This document shows, piece after piece, positions 1-8,009 of a stretch of 51,581 nucleotides of DNA. A program made the position numbers and the translations under genes. Under the pieces are notes generated by a model. The model was not told the origin of the DNA. It saw only the letters and a list, made by a program, of their open reading frames with translations, and ran no database searches. Origin of the DNA: JBJYKD01 sp049310025 (GTDB lineage Bacteria > Bacillota > Thermosediminibacteria > Thermosediminibacterales > Tepidanaerobacteraceae); assembly GCF_049310025.1 (NCBI RefSeq), contig NZ_JBJYKD010000023.1:1-51581 (forward strand). Reading direction: 5' to 3'. Numbering within the stretch: the stretch's first letter is position 1; every line of letters starts with the position of its first letter.

Positions 1-135
1 AAGTTTTTCGATCCTTTCCCGGGCGGTGAGTTTGCCGCTTTCATGCTGCTTTGCTATGCGCTTTTCGCCGCCGCCCTGCTGGATGGTCTTGCGCCTTTGT
101 CTCAAATCATTTAGCTTTTCATCTAATTTTGTCAT
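1..135 (-). CDS. Biotin-dependent carboxyltransferase subunit, N-terminal 45 residues (runs off the window)
   Basis: The reverse strand from 135 encodes 45 residues beginning MTKLDEKLNDLRQRR and including HESGKLTARERIEKL. This is the usual N-terminus of the carboxyltransferase subunits of propionyl-CoA/acetyl-CoA carboxylases and of the Na+-pumping methylmalonyl-CoA decarboxylase (MmdA type). A good ribosome site, GGAGGAACGTT, precedes the ATG. The rest lies beyond base 1. It sits directly downstream of malonate transporter genes and a CoA transferase, so a malonyl-CoA decarboxylating role is inferred. The sequence alone cannot separate decarboxylase from carboxylase. Confidence 0.8.
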   Translation of the reverse strand, partial: MTKLDEKLNDLRQRRKTIQQGGGEKRIAKQHESGKLTARERIEKL

Positions 136-202
136 AACGTTCCTCCATATGATTTTAAAAGTTTCGATATAAATTTCCGGTAAATGGTAAATGGGGGATA
201 AT

Positions 203-967
203 TTAACCAAATATAGCTCTTACGAGTAAGAATCCCAGAGATGGAGCAACAAGAGTACCGAAGCCCGTATAAAAAGTGGCAGTCATTGCGCCATAGGGTA
301 CAAGTTTTGGATCAGTAGCCGCAAGTCCTCCGGCAACTCCGCTGGTGGTACCAAGAAGACCTCCGTAAACCATGGCAGCTGTGGGATTGTTTAAACCTAT
401 TACCGGAGCAATTATAGGTGTAATTATCATTGTCAGTACCGATTTAACCACACCGGCTGCTATGGATAGGGCAATTACTTCCGAACTCGCGCCAAGGGCG
501 CTCCCGGTTACAGGTCCCACTATGAAAGTTACTGCACCGGCACCGATTGTAGTTATATCAACGGGGTTCTTAAAGCCTAATAATACTGCGGTTATTACAC
601 CGACTATAAACGAGAAAAAAACTCCTACGATCAATGATACAACACCTACCAGACCCGCTTTCTTTAGATTTTCAATCTTTACTCCATAAGCAGTTGAAAT
701 AATAGCATAGTCCCTAAGCATGCCCCCTCCCAATAAACCTACGCCGGCAAAAAGCTCTATATCGGCAAGGCCTTTTTTTCCTCCTGTATATTTTCCTGCT
801 ATATAGGCCAGAATGAGACCAATTATTATAGCAAATGCGGATCCCATCCTTTTCTGCCCTAGCGCATTTGCAATGTAATATGCCGCATACATCACAAGAG
901 CAACAATACCTATAGCCCCCACCAGGCCGTATGATTTGAACAGTTCGCTTATTATACTGACTACCAT
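203..967 (-). CDS. madM: Malonate transporter subunit MadM
   Basis: A 254-residue, very hydrophobic protein with about eight predicted membrane segments and Gly-rich loops (e.g. GVGLLGGGMLRDYAI near residue 75, YGGLLGTTSGVAGG near 200). It resembles the MadM subunit, which with MadL forms the Na+-dependent malonate symporter. The ATG at 967 follows AAGGAGC. The gene lies 30 bp after madL and 67 bp before the carboxyltransferase gene, so the three read as one transcript. The pairing of a short and a long hydrophobic protein in this order is the main support for the MadLM identity. Substrate is inferred from family. Confidence 0.85.
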   Translation of the reverse strand: MVVSIISELFKSYGLVGAIGIVALVMYAAYYIANALGQKRMGSAFAIIIGLILAYIAGKYTGGKKGLADIELFAGVGLLGGGMLRDYAIISTAYGVKIENLKKAGLVGVVSLIVGVFFSFIVGVITAVLLGFKNPVDITTIGAGAVTFIVGPVTGSALGASSEVIALSIAAGVVKSVLTMIITPIIAPVIGLNNPTAAMVYGGLLGTTSGVAGGLAATDPKLVPYGAMTATFYTGFGTLVAPSLGFLLVRAIFG

Positions 968-997
968 ATCATTTCAGCTCCTTCATATTTTGTTATT

Positions 998-1369
998 TCA
1001 CGAGTTTTTTTCAGACGCACCTATTCTTGAAATAATAGGAATCAAAAGCATAGAGCCTATCGTTGCAAGGCCTCCTGCTAGAAATGCCACGGCACCGCCT
1101 TTAAAAGCCGCCACAACATTTTGGATGGAGGCCATAGCCACAACTATAGGGATATACAGAGAACTTACAAACTCTATGCCTTTACTGGTCTTTTCCGGAA
1201 AAGGTCTGCCTTTGGATTCCATATAATTGCTAATCAATACCAGCAATAACATTGCTATTCCTACTCCGCCCACATCTCCCTTAACACCTAACAATTCTCC
1301 CAGCAGATTTCCTAAAAAAGTACCGGCAAACATACACACGGCAATTATCCCGAGACCGTAAATTTCCAT
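998..1369 (-). CDS. madL: Malonate transporter subunit MadL
   Basis: A 123-residue protein with about four membrane helices. It begins MEIYGLGIIAVCMFAGTFLG and contains GVKGDVGGVGIAMLLLV, both typical of MadL, the small subunit of the malonate:Na+ symporter. The start has the strong site AAAGGAGATGAGTTAAT-ATG. It lies 16 bp after the CoA transferase and 30 bp before madM. Length and position agree with known MadL proteins. Confidence 0.85.
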   Translation of the reverse strand: MEIYGLGIIAVCMFAGTFLGNLLGELLGVKGDVGGVGIAMLLLVLISNYMESKGRPFPEKTSKGIEFVSSLYIPIVVAMASIQNVVAAFKGGAVAFLAGGLATIGSMLLIPIISRIGASEKNS

Positions 1370-1385
1370 ATTAACTCATCTCCTT

Positions 1386-2570
1386 TTAAATTACTTTATT
1401 TGCTCTTAAATTCTCTATTTCTTTCTTACTAAAACCAAGCATACCCGCTAAAATTTCTTCTGTATGCTGTCCGAGAAGAGGTGCGGGATTTTCAATCTGC
1501 CCCGGCGTTTCTGAAAATTTTATAGGAATTCCCGGAACTTTCATTTTTCCGGCCACAGGGTGTTCAAGTTCTACCAGCATCTCCCTTGCCTTTACCTGCG
1601 GGTCTTTTACCACCCGTTCGACGTCGTTTATGGGCCCACATGGTATACCGGCCTTTTCTAAAACTTCCAGCCATTCGTCTGTGGTTTTTTTGCTGAATAT
1701 CTCATTCAGAATTGGTTCCAATTCATTCCAATTCTTTGTCCTGTCAGGGTTTGTCTTAAATCTTTCATCGTCTATTAACTCTGTTCTTTCTACTACGCTA
1801 CAAAATTTGGCCCACAAGTTATCATTGCCTATGGCTATAATTACAAATCCGTCTTCAGTTTTAAAAGAGGAAAACGGAGTGATGGAAGGATGTCTGTTCC
1901 CGATGGGTTCCGGTGACTTACCGCTAACAAAATACCTGGCTATCGCATTTTCCAGGATTGCCACCTGGCAGTCTAGCATAGCAACATCCACCTTTTGCCC
2001 CTTTCCCGTTTTTTCACGGACATTAAGTGCTGCAAGAACACCTATGGCTGTAAACAATGCTGCGGTGATGTCGCCAATGGAGGCACCTACTCTAGTCGGA
2101 GGCCCACCCGGCTGACCGGTAATACTCATAATGCCTCCCATTCCCTGCACTATCACATCATAAGCAGGCCTCTGACTGTATGGACCTGTATGACCAAATC
2201 CGGAACAAGCAGCGTAAATAATTCTCGGATTGATTTCTTTTAAAACATCATAGCCTATTCCTAATTTGTCCATGGTTCCAGGCCTAAAATTTTCCACAAT
2301 AACGTCTGCTTCTTTCACCAATTTTTTTAATATATCTACGCCTTCTTTTTTCTTAAGGTTTAATGTCATGCTTTTTTTGTTTCTGTTAATGCTCATAAAA
2401 TAAGCGCTTTCATTTTTTATAAAAGGGCCAAAACTTCTGGAATCGTCGCCAACACCCGGTATTTCGATTTTTATAATCTCAGCCCCCAGATCCCCCAAAA
2501 TCATTGTGGCAAAAGGACCTGCTAATACCCTGGATAAATCCAGCACCTTAATTCCTTCTAACGGTTTCAA
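1386..2570 (-). CDS. CaiB/BaiF-family (class III) CoA transferase
   Basis: A 394-residue class III CoA transferase. It shows the family N-terminus PLEGIKVLDLSRVLAGPFAT, the segment DVIVENFRPGTMDKLGIGYD around residue 95 and the catalytic-aspartate region VAMLDCQVAIL near residue 200. Such enzymes move CoA between acyl-CoA and a free acid. Because MadL, MadM and a carboxyltransferase follow at once, the likely acceptor is malonate, giving malonyl-CoA for decarboxylation; that is inference. The start is TTG at 2570 behind GGAGGAG. It is the first gene of the operon, about 170 nt downstream of a -24/-12 promoter. Confidence 0.85.
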   Translation of the reverse strand: MKPLEGIKVLDLSRVLAGPFATMILGDLGAEIIKIEIPGVGDDSRSFGPFIKNESAYFMSINRNKKSMTLNLKKKEGVDILKKLVKEADVIVENFRPGTMDKLGIGYDVLKEINPRIIYAACSGFGHTGPYSQRPAYDVIVQGMGGIMSITGQPGGPPTRVGASIGDITAALFTAIGVLAALNVREKTGKGQKVDVAMLDCQVAILENAIARYFVSGKSPEPIGNRHPSITPFSSFKTEDGFVIIAIGNDNLWAKFCSVVERTELIDDERFKTNPDRTKNWNELEPILNEIFSKKTTDEWLEVLEKAGIPCGPINDVERVVKDPQVKAREMLVELEHPVAGKMKVPGIPIKFSETPGQIENPAPLLGQHTEEILAGMLGFSKKEIENLRANKVI

Positions 2571-2751
2571 AGCTGCTCCTCCTTTACAAAATAATTTCTA
2601 CTGTAACTAAATTTTTTATGTTGTGCTATGATATCGTTAATAAGGAAGTCATCACCTCTCATCCTGATAAGTTAATCGATTCAATAGCTTGCAATGCCAA
2701 TACTTTAAGCTGTATCTGGGCTTGTTTAGCACTGCCCTGTATTTATTCAGT

Positions 2752-2766
2752 GCAAAAAACATGCCT
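2752..2766 (-). promoter_or_regulatory. Sigma-54 (-24/-12) promoter of the malonate operon
   Basis: Read on the minus strand the sequence is AGGCATGTTTTTTGCA. The GG (2765-2764) and GC (2753-2752) doublets are separated by exactly ten bases, the invariant sigma-54 spacing. The -12 box TTGCA fits the consensus TTGCW exactly and the -24 box AGGCATG differs from TGGCACG at two places. The expected start is about 12 bases downstream, leaving a leader of roughly 170 nt before the CoA transferase. The neighbouring kinase-regulator pair is of the sigma-54 activator class, which supports the call. Confidence 0.7.
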
Positions 2767-2830
2767 GTTATTCTTATGCTTTGAAAAGCTTATTTTTCTT
2801 GGGATTAAGCAAAAAACACGCTTTTTTATT

Positions 2831-2877
2831 TAAAAAAAAATGGTAACTTTTGAACTTAAAAGTTCAAAAGTTACCAC
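2831..2877 (-). terminator. Terminator of the two-component operon; possible second role as activator site
   Basis: A perfect 36-base palindrome at 2841-2876 (arms TGGTAACTTTTGAACTTA and its complement) is followed on the minus strand by a run of nine T (2840-2832). This makes a good intrinsic terminator for the regulator gene ending at 2980. It also lies about 76 bp upstream of the -24 element of the malonate promoter, a normal place for a sigma-54 activator site, so a dual role is possible. Confidence 0.75.
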
Positions 2878-2979
2878 TGTCTCTATCAATAATATCTAAT
2901 TTTATCAATATATTAATATTATTTTTATTTACATATGGGCAGGTGCCGTATGATAATATGATAAATTATTATAATTCCT

Positions 2980-4309
2980 CTATTTTATGTTATATCTTTT
3001 TATTTTCCTTCTAAGGGTCAGGCGTGAAATACCCAATTCTTCAGCGGTTCTTGAAATGTTCCAGGAATTTTTTTTCAACGAGGTCAGTATAGCTTCTCTT
3101 TCAACGTTTTCAAGATTTAAATTTTTATCGTAATCTTCGTCCCCATCTTGAGTTAATATTTCTAAAGGTAAATCATCTTCACATATGACAGTATTATCTT
3201 CTTTAAATATCATGACTCTTTCTATAAGATTTTTCATCTCCCGGACGTTACCGGGCCATTTATATTTTTTTAATATTTCTATAGCTTCTGGAGAAATTCC
3301 CGGGATATTTTTATTTAGTTTATTGTTGTAAATTTTTATAAATTCTACAGCAAGAAGCTCGATATCCTCTAGCCGTTCCCTTAAAGGCGGTATATTTATA
3401 GGAACTACATTTAAACGGTAAAAAAGGTCTTCCCGGAATCTGCCTTCTTTTATTTCCTTTAGCAGATCCTTATTTGTGGCGCAGACTATATGTGCATCAA
3501 AAGTTCTTTCTTTATTGCTGCCAAGGCGCCGGAAAGTTTTTTCCTGGATTGTCCTCAATAACTTGGCCTGAAGGCTAAGATCCATGTCGGCAATCTCATC
3601 CAAAAACAAAGTGCCCCCATCTGCTTCTTCAATCATACCTTTTTTTGACACTTTTGCATCTGAAAAAGCTCCTTTTTCATAGCCGAAAAGCTCGCTTTCC
3701 TGGAGCGTTTTGGGTATGGCCGCACAGTTTAAGGCTATAAATGGTTTCTCGGCCCTTACCCCGCTATAATGTATGGCTCTTGCTATCACTTCTTTTCCCG
3801 TGCCGCTCTCCCCGGTGATTAAAACCGCAGTGCTGAAAGTCAAATTTGAGATCTTCTTAATGACTTCCTTTATTTCTGAAATAGCCTTACTCCTGCCGAT
3901 TATAATACCGGTGTCTAGACTATTGTCACTTTTCTCAATCTGCCGCTTTATCATAAGATAATTGGCTGCCTGATTAACAGTATCTTTTATTTCATCCAGA
4001 TCAAAGGGCTTTGTAAAATAATCATATGCCCCCATTTTCATAGCTTCTACCGCAAGCCTTACTTCACTAAGATACGTTATCATTATCACAAGGCATTCTT
4101 TTCTATACTTTTTTATCTCTTGTAAAACTTGAATACCGTCGATTCCCGGGAGTTTAATGTCTACAACGGCAATTTCAGGGTTATATTTTCTCAAAATTTC
4201 CAGACCTTCTTCGCCTGTTTCCGCTATATATTTCATGTCCCATCTTGCCGAGGCTTATCTGCAAAGAAAACCTTATGCTTTTTTCGTCATCTATTATCAA
4301 TATTTTCAT
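2980..4309 (-). pseudogene. NtrC-family sigma-54-dependent response regulator, apparently frameshifted in the receiver domain
   Basis: The natural start is the ATG at 4309, in an ATGA overlap with the kinase stop. It gives MKILIIDDEKSIRFSLQISL...GHEIY, a perfect receiver N-terminus with the acidic pocket DD. At about 4226-4236 this frame runs out into short nonsense ending in TAA. The adjacent frame continues exactly where the receiver should go on (YIAETGEEGLEILRK), through the phospho-acceptor in AVVDIKLPG. The AAA+ domain follows: Walker A GESGTGKE, GAFSDA at the sigma-54 contact loop in place of GAFTGA, Walker B GGTLFLDEI and an R-finger region. A Fis-type helix-turn-helix ends the protein (ISRTAEELGISRLTLRRKIK). 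Adding one AT unit to the ATATAT run restores a single 443-residue protein. It could be a real inactivating mutation, slippage or an assembly error. Likely target: the malonate promoter. Confidence 0.8.
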
Positions 4310-6516
4310 CTTTTTTCACCAGCTTCCGAAACACTGCAGGGTACTGCAGGCAGCAGGACTTCGATTTCAGTCCCTTTGCCGACTTCACTTTTTACCGCAA
4401 TTTTACCACCGTTTTCTTTTACTAATTTATATGTTATAGCCAGACCCAAACCTGTACCTCCTTTTTTTGTAGTAAAAAAGGGCGAAAATATCTTTTCGAT
4501 ATTTTCCGGAGGTATGCCGATCCCATTATCTGAAATTTTAATTTGAGCGAATTTCTTTGAATTGTTATTGCCCGATTCGCCAACGGCTTTGCACTCTATC
4601 ACTATCCTGCCATTCTGGCCCACCGCCTGAATGGCATTTATCAATATATTCAAAAAGCATTGTTTTATAGTTCCCCGATCAACAAAAACAGGTGGAATAA
4701 AAGGGTCTATCTTTCTGCTTACAATTATTTTTTTTGCAATTAAATCGGATTTTAACAGATTTAAAATATCTTCCAGCAAATCTATGATATTTGTCGCCTC
4801 CGGATTCAGTTTGCTGGACCTGCTGAAATTCAAAAAATTTATCACCATTTTATTTAGGTTTCCAACTTCTTCCTGCAGGATATTCATTATCTCAGTTCTT
4901 GTTTCATCATCCTGCCAGTTTTCATTTAACACCTGAAGCAAATTGGCAATACCGGCCAAAGGATTTCCAATCTCATGGATAATGCTTGCCGACATTTCTC
5001 CCAATGTTCTTATCCTGTCTTCTCTTTTTAACTCCTCTTCCAGCATCTTTATACGTGAAAGGTCTTTAAAAAGAATAATGGTTCCCAGAATTTCACCCTG
5101 CTCATTTATTACAGGCGATAGCGAAACATTTATAGGTATTTCATCATTATTTTTTGTAATCAAATTTGTTTCCACATCATCCATGTTCTGATTAAGGCTA
5201 TCTATCAAGCCAATGTCAAATTTCGTGGCTTCACAAAATTTAAAAATGTGCTTATTGGTAAAATCGCTGCTTTTGAAACCGGTAATTTTTTCTGCTTCCT
5301 TATTAAACACTGTTATATTTTTTTCTTTATCAATTACAATGATCCCGCTGGCCGCACTTTCTATAATGTTATTTAAGTATTGCTGAATATTATTTACCTT
5401 TAAGTAAGAATTTTGCAATTCGTTCACATAACTTTTTAGTCGAATGCTCATATCGTTAAAGGCTCTGCTCAAGTCCCCGATTTCATCTTTTCTGTTTACT
5501 GGTATGCTTTCTATATTGGACATCCCTTTTTCTATATTCCTGACGCTAGTTACCAGTCTTTCTATTGGATTTGTAATGCTCATTGCCAGGAGGACGCCCG
5601 AAATAATAGCTATAAATATAATAACATATATGGAGCTTTTCAGCTGCCTTTTTAAATTCAGGGTTTGAGCAAAAACATCTTTTTCATACTGTTCCACCAT
5701 GACCATCCAATCCACTTTAGGAACAAAACTGATAGCCGCAAAAACTGTATCTTTACCTTCCTTGTAATATCTAATCCCTTCACTTTTATCTTTTATGATA
5801 TCTGCCAGCTTTTTCGAGGAAGACTCAAGATTTATCATAACTTCCGGTGAAGGCATTAATTTCAAAATAAGCTTTTTATCGGGGTGGACGGCAATCACTC
5901 CCTCCCTGTCAGTCACCCATATCCTGCCGTTAAATTCTCTCTGTATTTCTTCTACTATACTTCCAATTTTCTCAAGCGGTATGCCGGCGCCTATAAGTCC
6001 CTGCACCCGGCCATATTTATCGAAAACTGGAGCCGCGATGATGAAATGCGGTCTTCCAAGAACGCTGCTAATTAAAAGCCGGCTTACAAATGGTTTACCT
6101 GTTTTCATTACTTCATTAAAATAATCCCTGTCAAAATATGTCCTGTCCTTCACATGCTCGTTGGACGGTTTTGAGAACAGCATTCTTGCCTCAGAATTCA
6201 TGTAAAATATTAAATCAAAATACGCGAAATTGTCGTATATTCTAAATATTTCATTTTCTATTTGCTCGAAGTTGTCATTACTCTGCGATGAAATATTGGC
6301 TGCCGTTACTACGGTTTCCGTAGCATCGGATAAAAACTGATAAATACGTTCGGATATCATTCGAGAAATCAGCAAATTTTTATCCAGTACTTCTTTTTGC
6401 GTGTTTTTTGTGGCAATAAAAAGAGAAAGGGCCCCGGTAACACTGACGGTAATGATGACCAGAATAACAATGAAAATTGGGATCTTTAATTTCAAACTAA
6501 AGTTGAAAAATTTCAT
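4306..6516 (-). CDS. Membrane sensor histidine kinase (dCache-HAMP-PAS-HisKA-HATPase)
   Basis: From the ATG at 6516 the protein has 736 residues. A first membrane helix (about residues 8-30) and a second (about 300-322) bracket an extracytoplasmic Cache-type sensor containing DRTYFDRDYFNEVMKTGKPF and HFIIAAPVFD, typical of organic-acid sensors. HAMP (ITNPIERLVTSVRNI), PAS (ESAASGIIVIDKEKNITVFN), the phospho-acceptor box ASIIHEIGNPLAGI, the N box NILINAIQA and the ATP-binding DNGIGIP and GGTGLGLAI follow. Its TGA overlaps the ATG of the response regulator, so the two are translationally coupled. A malonate or related carboxylate signal is inferred from the adjacent operon only. An upstream TTG at 6552 is possible, but the ATG has the better SD (AAGGAAGGA). 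Confidence 0.85.
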   Translation of the reverse strand: MKFFNFSLKLKIPIFIVILVIITVSVTGALSLFIATKNTQKEVLDKNLLISRMISERIYQFLSDATETVVTAANISSQSNDNFEQIENEIFRIYDNFAYFDLIFYMNSEARMLFSKPSNEHVKDRTYFDRDYFNEVMKTGKPFVSRLLISSVLGRPHFIIAAPVFDKYGRVQGLIGAGIPLEKIGSIVEEIQREFNGRIWVTDREGVIAVHPDKKLILKLMPSPEVMINLESSSKKLADIIKDKSEGIRYYKEGKDTVFAAISFVPKVDWMVMVEQYEKDVFAQTLNLKRQLKSSIYVIIFIAIISGVLLAMSITNPIERLVTSVRNIEKGMSNIESIPVNRKDEIGDLSRAFNDMSIRLKSYVNELQNSYLKVNNIQQYLNNIIESAASGIIVIDKEKNITVFNKEAEKITGFKSSDFTNKHIFKFCEATKFDIGLIDSLNQNMDDVETNLITKNNDEIPINVSLSPVINEQGEILGTIILFKDLSRIKMLEEELKREDRIRTLGEMSASIIHEIGNPLAGIANLLQVLNENWQDDETRTEIMNILQEEVGNLNKMVINFLNFSRSSKLNPEATNIIDLLEDILNLLKSDLIAKKIIVSRKIDPFIPPVFVDRGTIKQCFLNILINAIQAVGQNGRIVIECKAVGESGNNNSKKFAQIKISDNGIGIPPENIEKIFSPFFTTKKGGTGLGLAITYKLVKENGGKIAVKSEVGKGTEIEVLLPAVPCSVSEAGEKR

Positions 6517-6668
6517 TCTTTCCTTCCTTACCCAAATCTCTGATAGTCTCAATTTCCTTCTCTGCGCTTTAATTTCCCTGAATTAATCTATATATTTATG
6601 TTACACAAACCATCCACAAATGACAAGATTTTTCACAACCAAATTATGACGGCGAAAACACTCAAAAA

Positions 6669-6708
6669 TAAAAAAGGCTGCCTTGAAAATGACTTTTAAG
6701 GCAACCTT
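6669..6708 (-). terminator. Intrinsic terminator after prfB
   Basis: On the minus strand AAGGTTGCCTT and AAGGCAGCCTT pair with one mismatch around an 11-base loop and run into TTTTTTATTTTT. It lies 45 bp past the prfB stop. The remaining 6517-6668 stretch is AT-rich and shows no gene. Confidence 0.8.
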
Positions 6709-6752
6709 TATTTAATTATTAAATTTAAATACAATTTTATTCTTGGTTTTCC

Positions 6753-7851
6753 TTACCTTACCTGAAATTTCAGATACGCATTTATAAAAACATCTATCTC
6801 GCCGTCCATTACGGCCTGGACATTGCCAACTTCCACATTGGTCCTGTGGTCTTTTACCAGGCTGTACGGGTGAAAGATGTAAGACCTTATCTGGCTGCCC
6901 CAGGCAATCTCTTTTTGATCGCCTCGAATTTTTTCAAGCTCTTCCTGCTGTTTTTCCTGATAAAGTTCGAACAGCTTGGCTTTCAATAATTTCATGGCGG
7001 TGTTCCTGTTGCTCTGCTGGGAACGTTCATTCTGGCAGGATACCACGATGCCCGTAGGAATATGAGTTATACGCACAGCCGACTCGGTCTTGTTGACATA
7101 CTGGCCTCCGGCACCGCCGGCCCTGAAGGTGTCTATTTTAATATCCTCGGGCCTGATCTCAATCTCCACATCGTCGTCGATTTCCGGCATGACATCCACC
7201 GATGCGAAGGAGGTGTGGCGCCGGCCGGCCGCGTCGAAAGGCGATATGCGCACGAGACGATGGACGCCTTTTTCCGACTTCAAATAGCCAAACGCATTGG
7301 GGCCTTGAATTAATATCGTGGCGCTCTTTATTCCGGCTTCTTCTCCCGGCAAAACGTCCAGGGTGGTTACCTTATATCCCTTATCTTCCGCCCACCGGGT
7401 GTACATGCGGAGCAGCATCTCCACCCAGTCCTGGGCTTCAGTGCCGCCAGCCCCGGCGTGAAGCGATAATATGGCGTTGTTCCTGTCATATTTGCCCGAG
7501 AGCAGCGTTTCAAGCTTCATTCTCTCGAGCCTGTCTTTAAAGAGTTTCGTCTCCTCTTTTATTTCCTGCTCCAGTTCCGGTTCCGCAGTTTCAATGCCAA
7601 GTTCAATCAAGGCCTCCAGGTCTTCGTAATTTTTTTCCAATCGCAGGTATTTTTCCACTTTTTCTTTTTTTTCATTTAACCTCTGCAAAATCTTCTGGGC
7701 GTTTTCCGGGTCGTCCCAGAAATCCGGGACAGCGGTTTTCCGCTCCAGTTCCCCAATTTCTTCCTGCATCTTATCTATTTCAAAGAGAATCCCTCAGTTC
7801 GGATAAAACGGATCTCATAGATTCTACTTCTGCTTTATATTCCTCAAACAT
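6753..7851 (-). CDS. prfB: Peptide chain release factor 2, with programmed +1 frameshift
   Basis: RF2 ends translation at UGA and UAA. The reading frame starts at ATG 7851 (MFEEYKAEVESM, 23 codons), meets an in-frame TGA at 7782-7780, and continues in the +1 frame (EIDKMQEEIGELERKT) to the stop at 6753. The joined protein is 365 residues, the usual RF2 length. The tripeptide anticodon SPF (ISPFDAAGRR, near 210) and the catalytic GGQ loop (RAGGAGGQYVNKTES, near 255) are both present, so this is RF2 and functional. It follows secA, as in many Firmicutes. The full-length frame requires recoding. Starting at the internal ATG 7769 would lose the N-terminal 27 residues. Confidence 0.95.
7780..7794 (-). 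promoter_or_regulatory. prfB autoregulatory +1 frameshift site
   Basis: The minus strand reads AGGGATTCTCTTTGA: an internal SD-like AGGG, then CTT TGA. This is the layout of the known RF2 recoding signal, in which low RF2 lets the ribosome slip +1 on CUU-U. The base after TGA is A, not the C most common in bacteria, which may change efficiency. Confidence 0.85.
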
Positions 7852-8009
7852 TTGCAAACCTCACTTCCCTTCTATAAGTTTTTGCAAGGTAAAGGCATTT
7901 ACCCGGACATCTCTGGCAACGGGTGATTGACAAATTCAGGCGCTCTTACCATGGAACATCTGCATGGGAGCATAAACTATATTGTATCGGCTGCGAGTTG
8001 GAAGTTTCT

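Noticed and set aside
2618..2833. 71-codon plus-strand frame upstream of the CoA transferase
   Set aside because: No SD, odd composition, and it lies across the sigma-54 promoter and leader.
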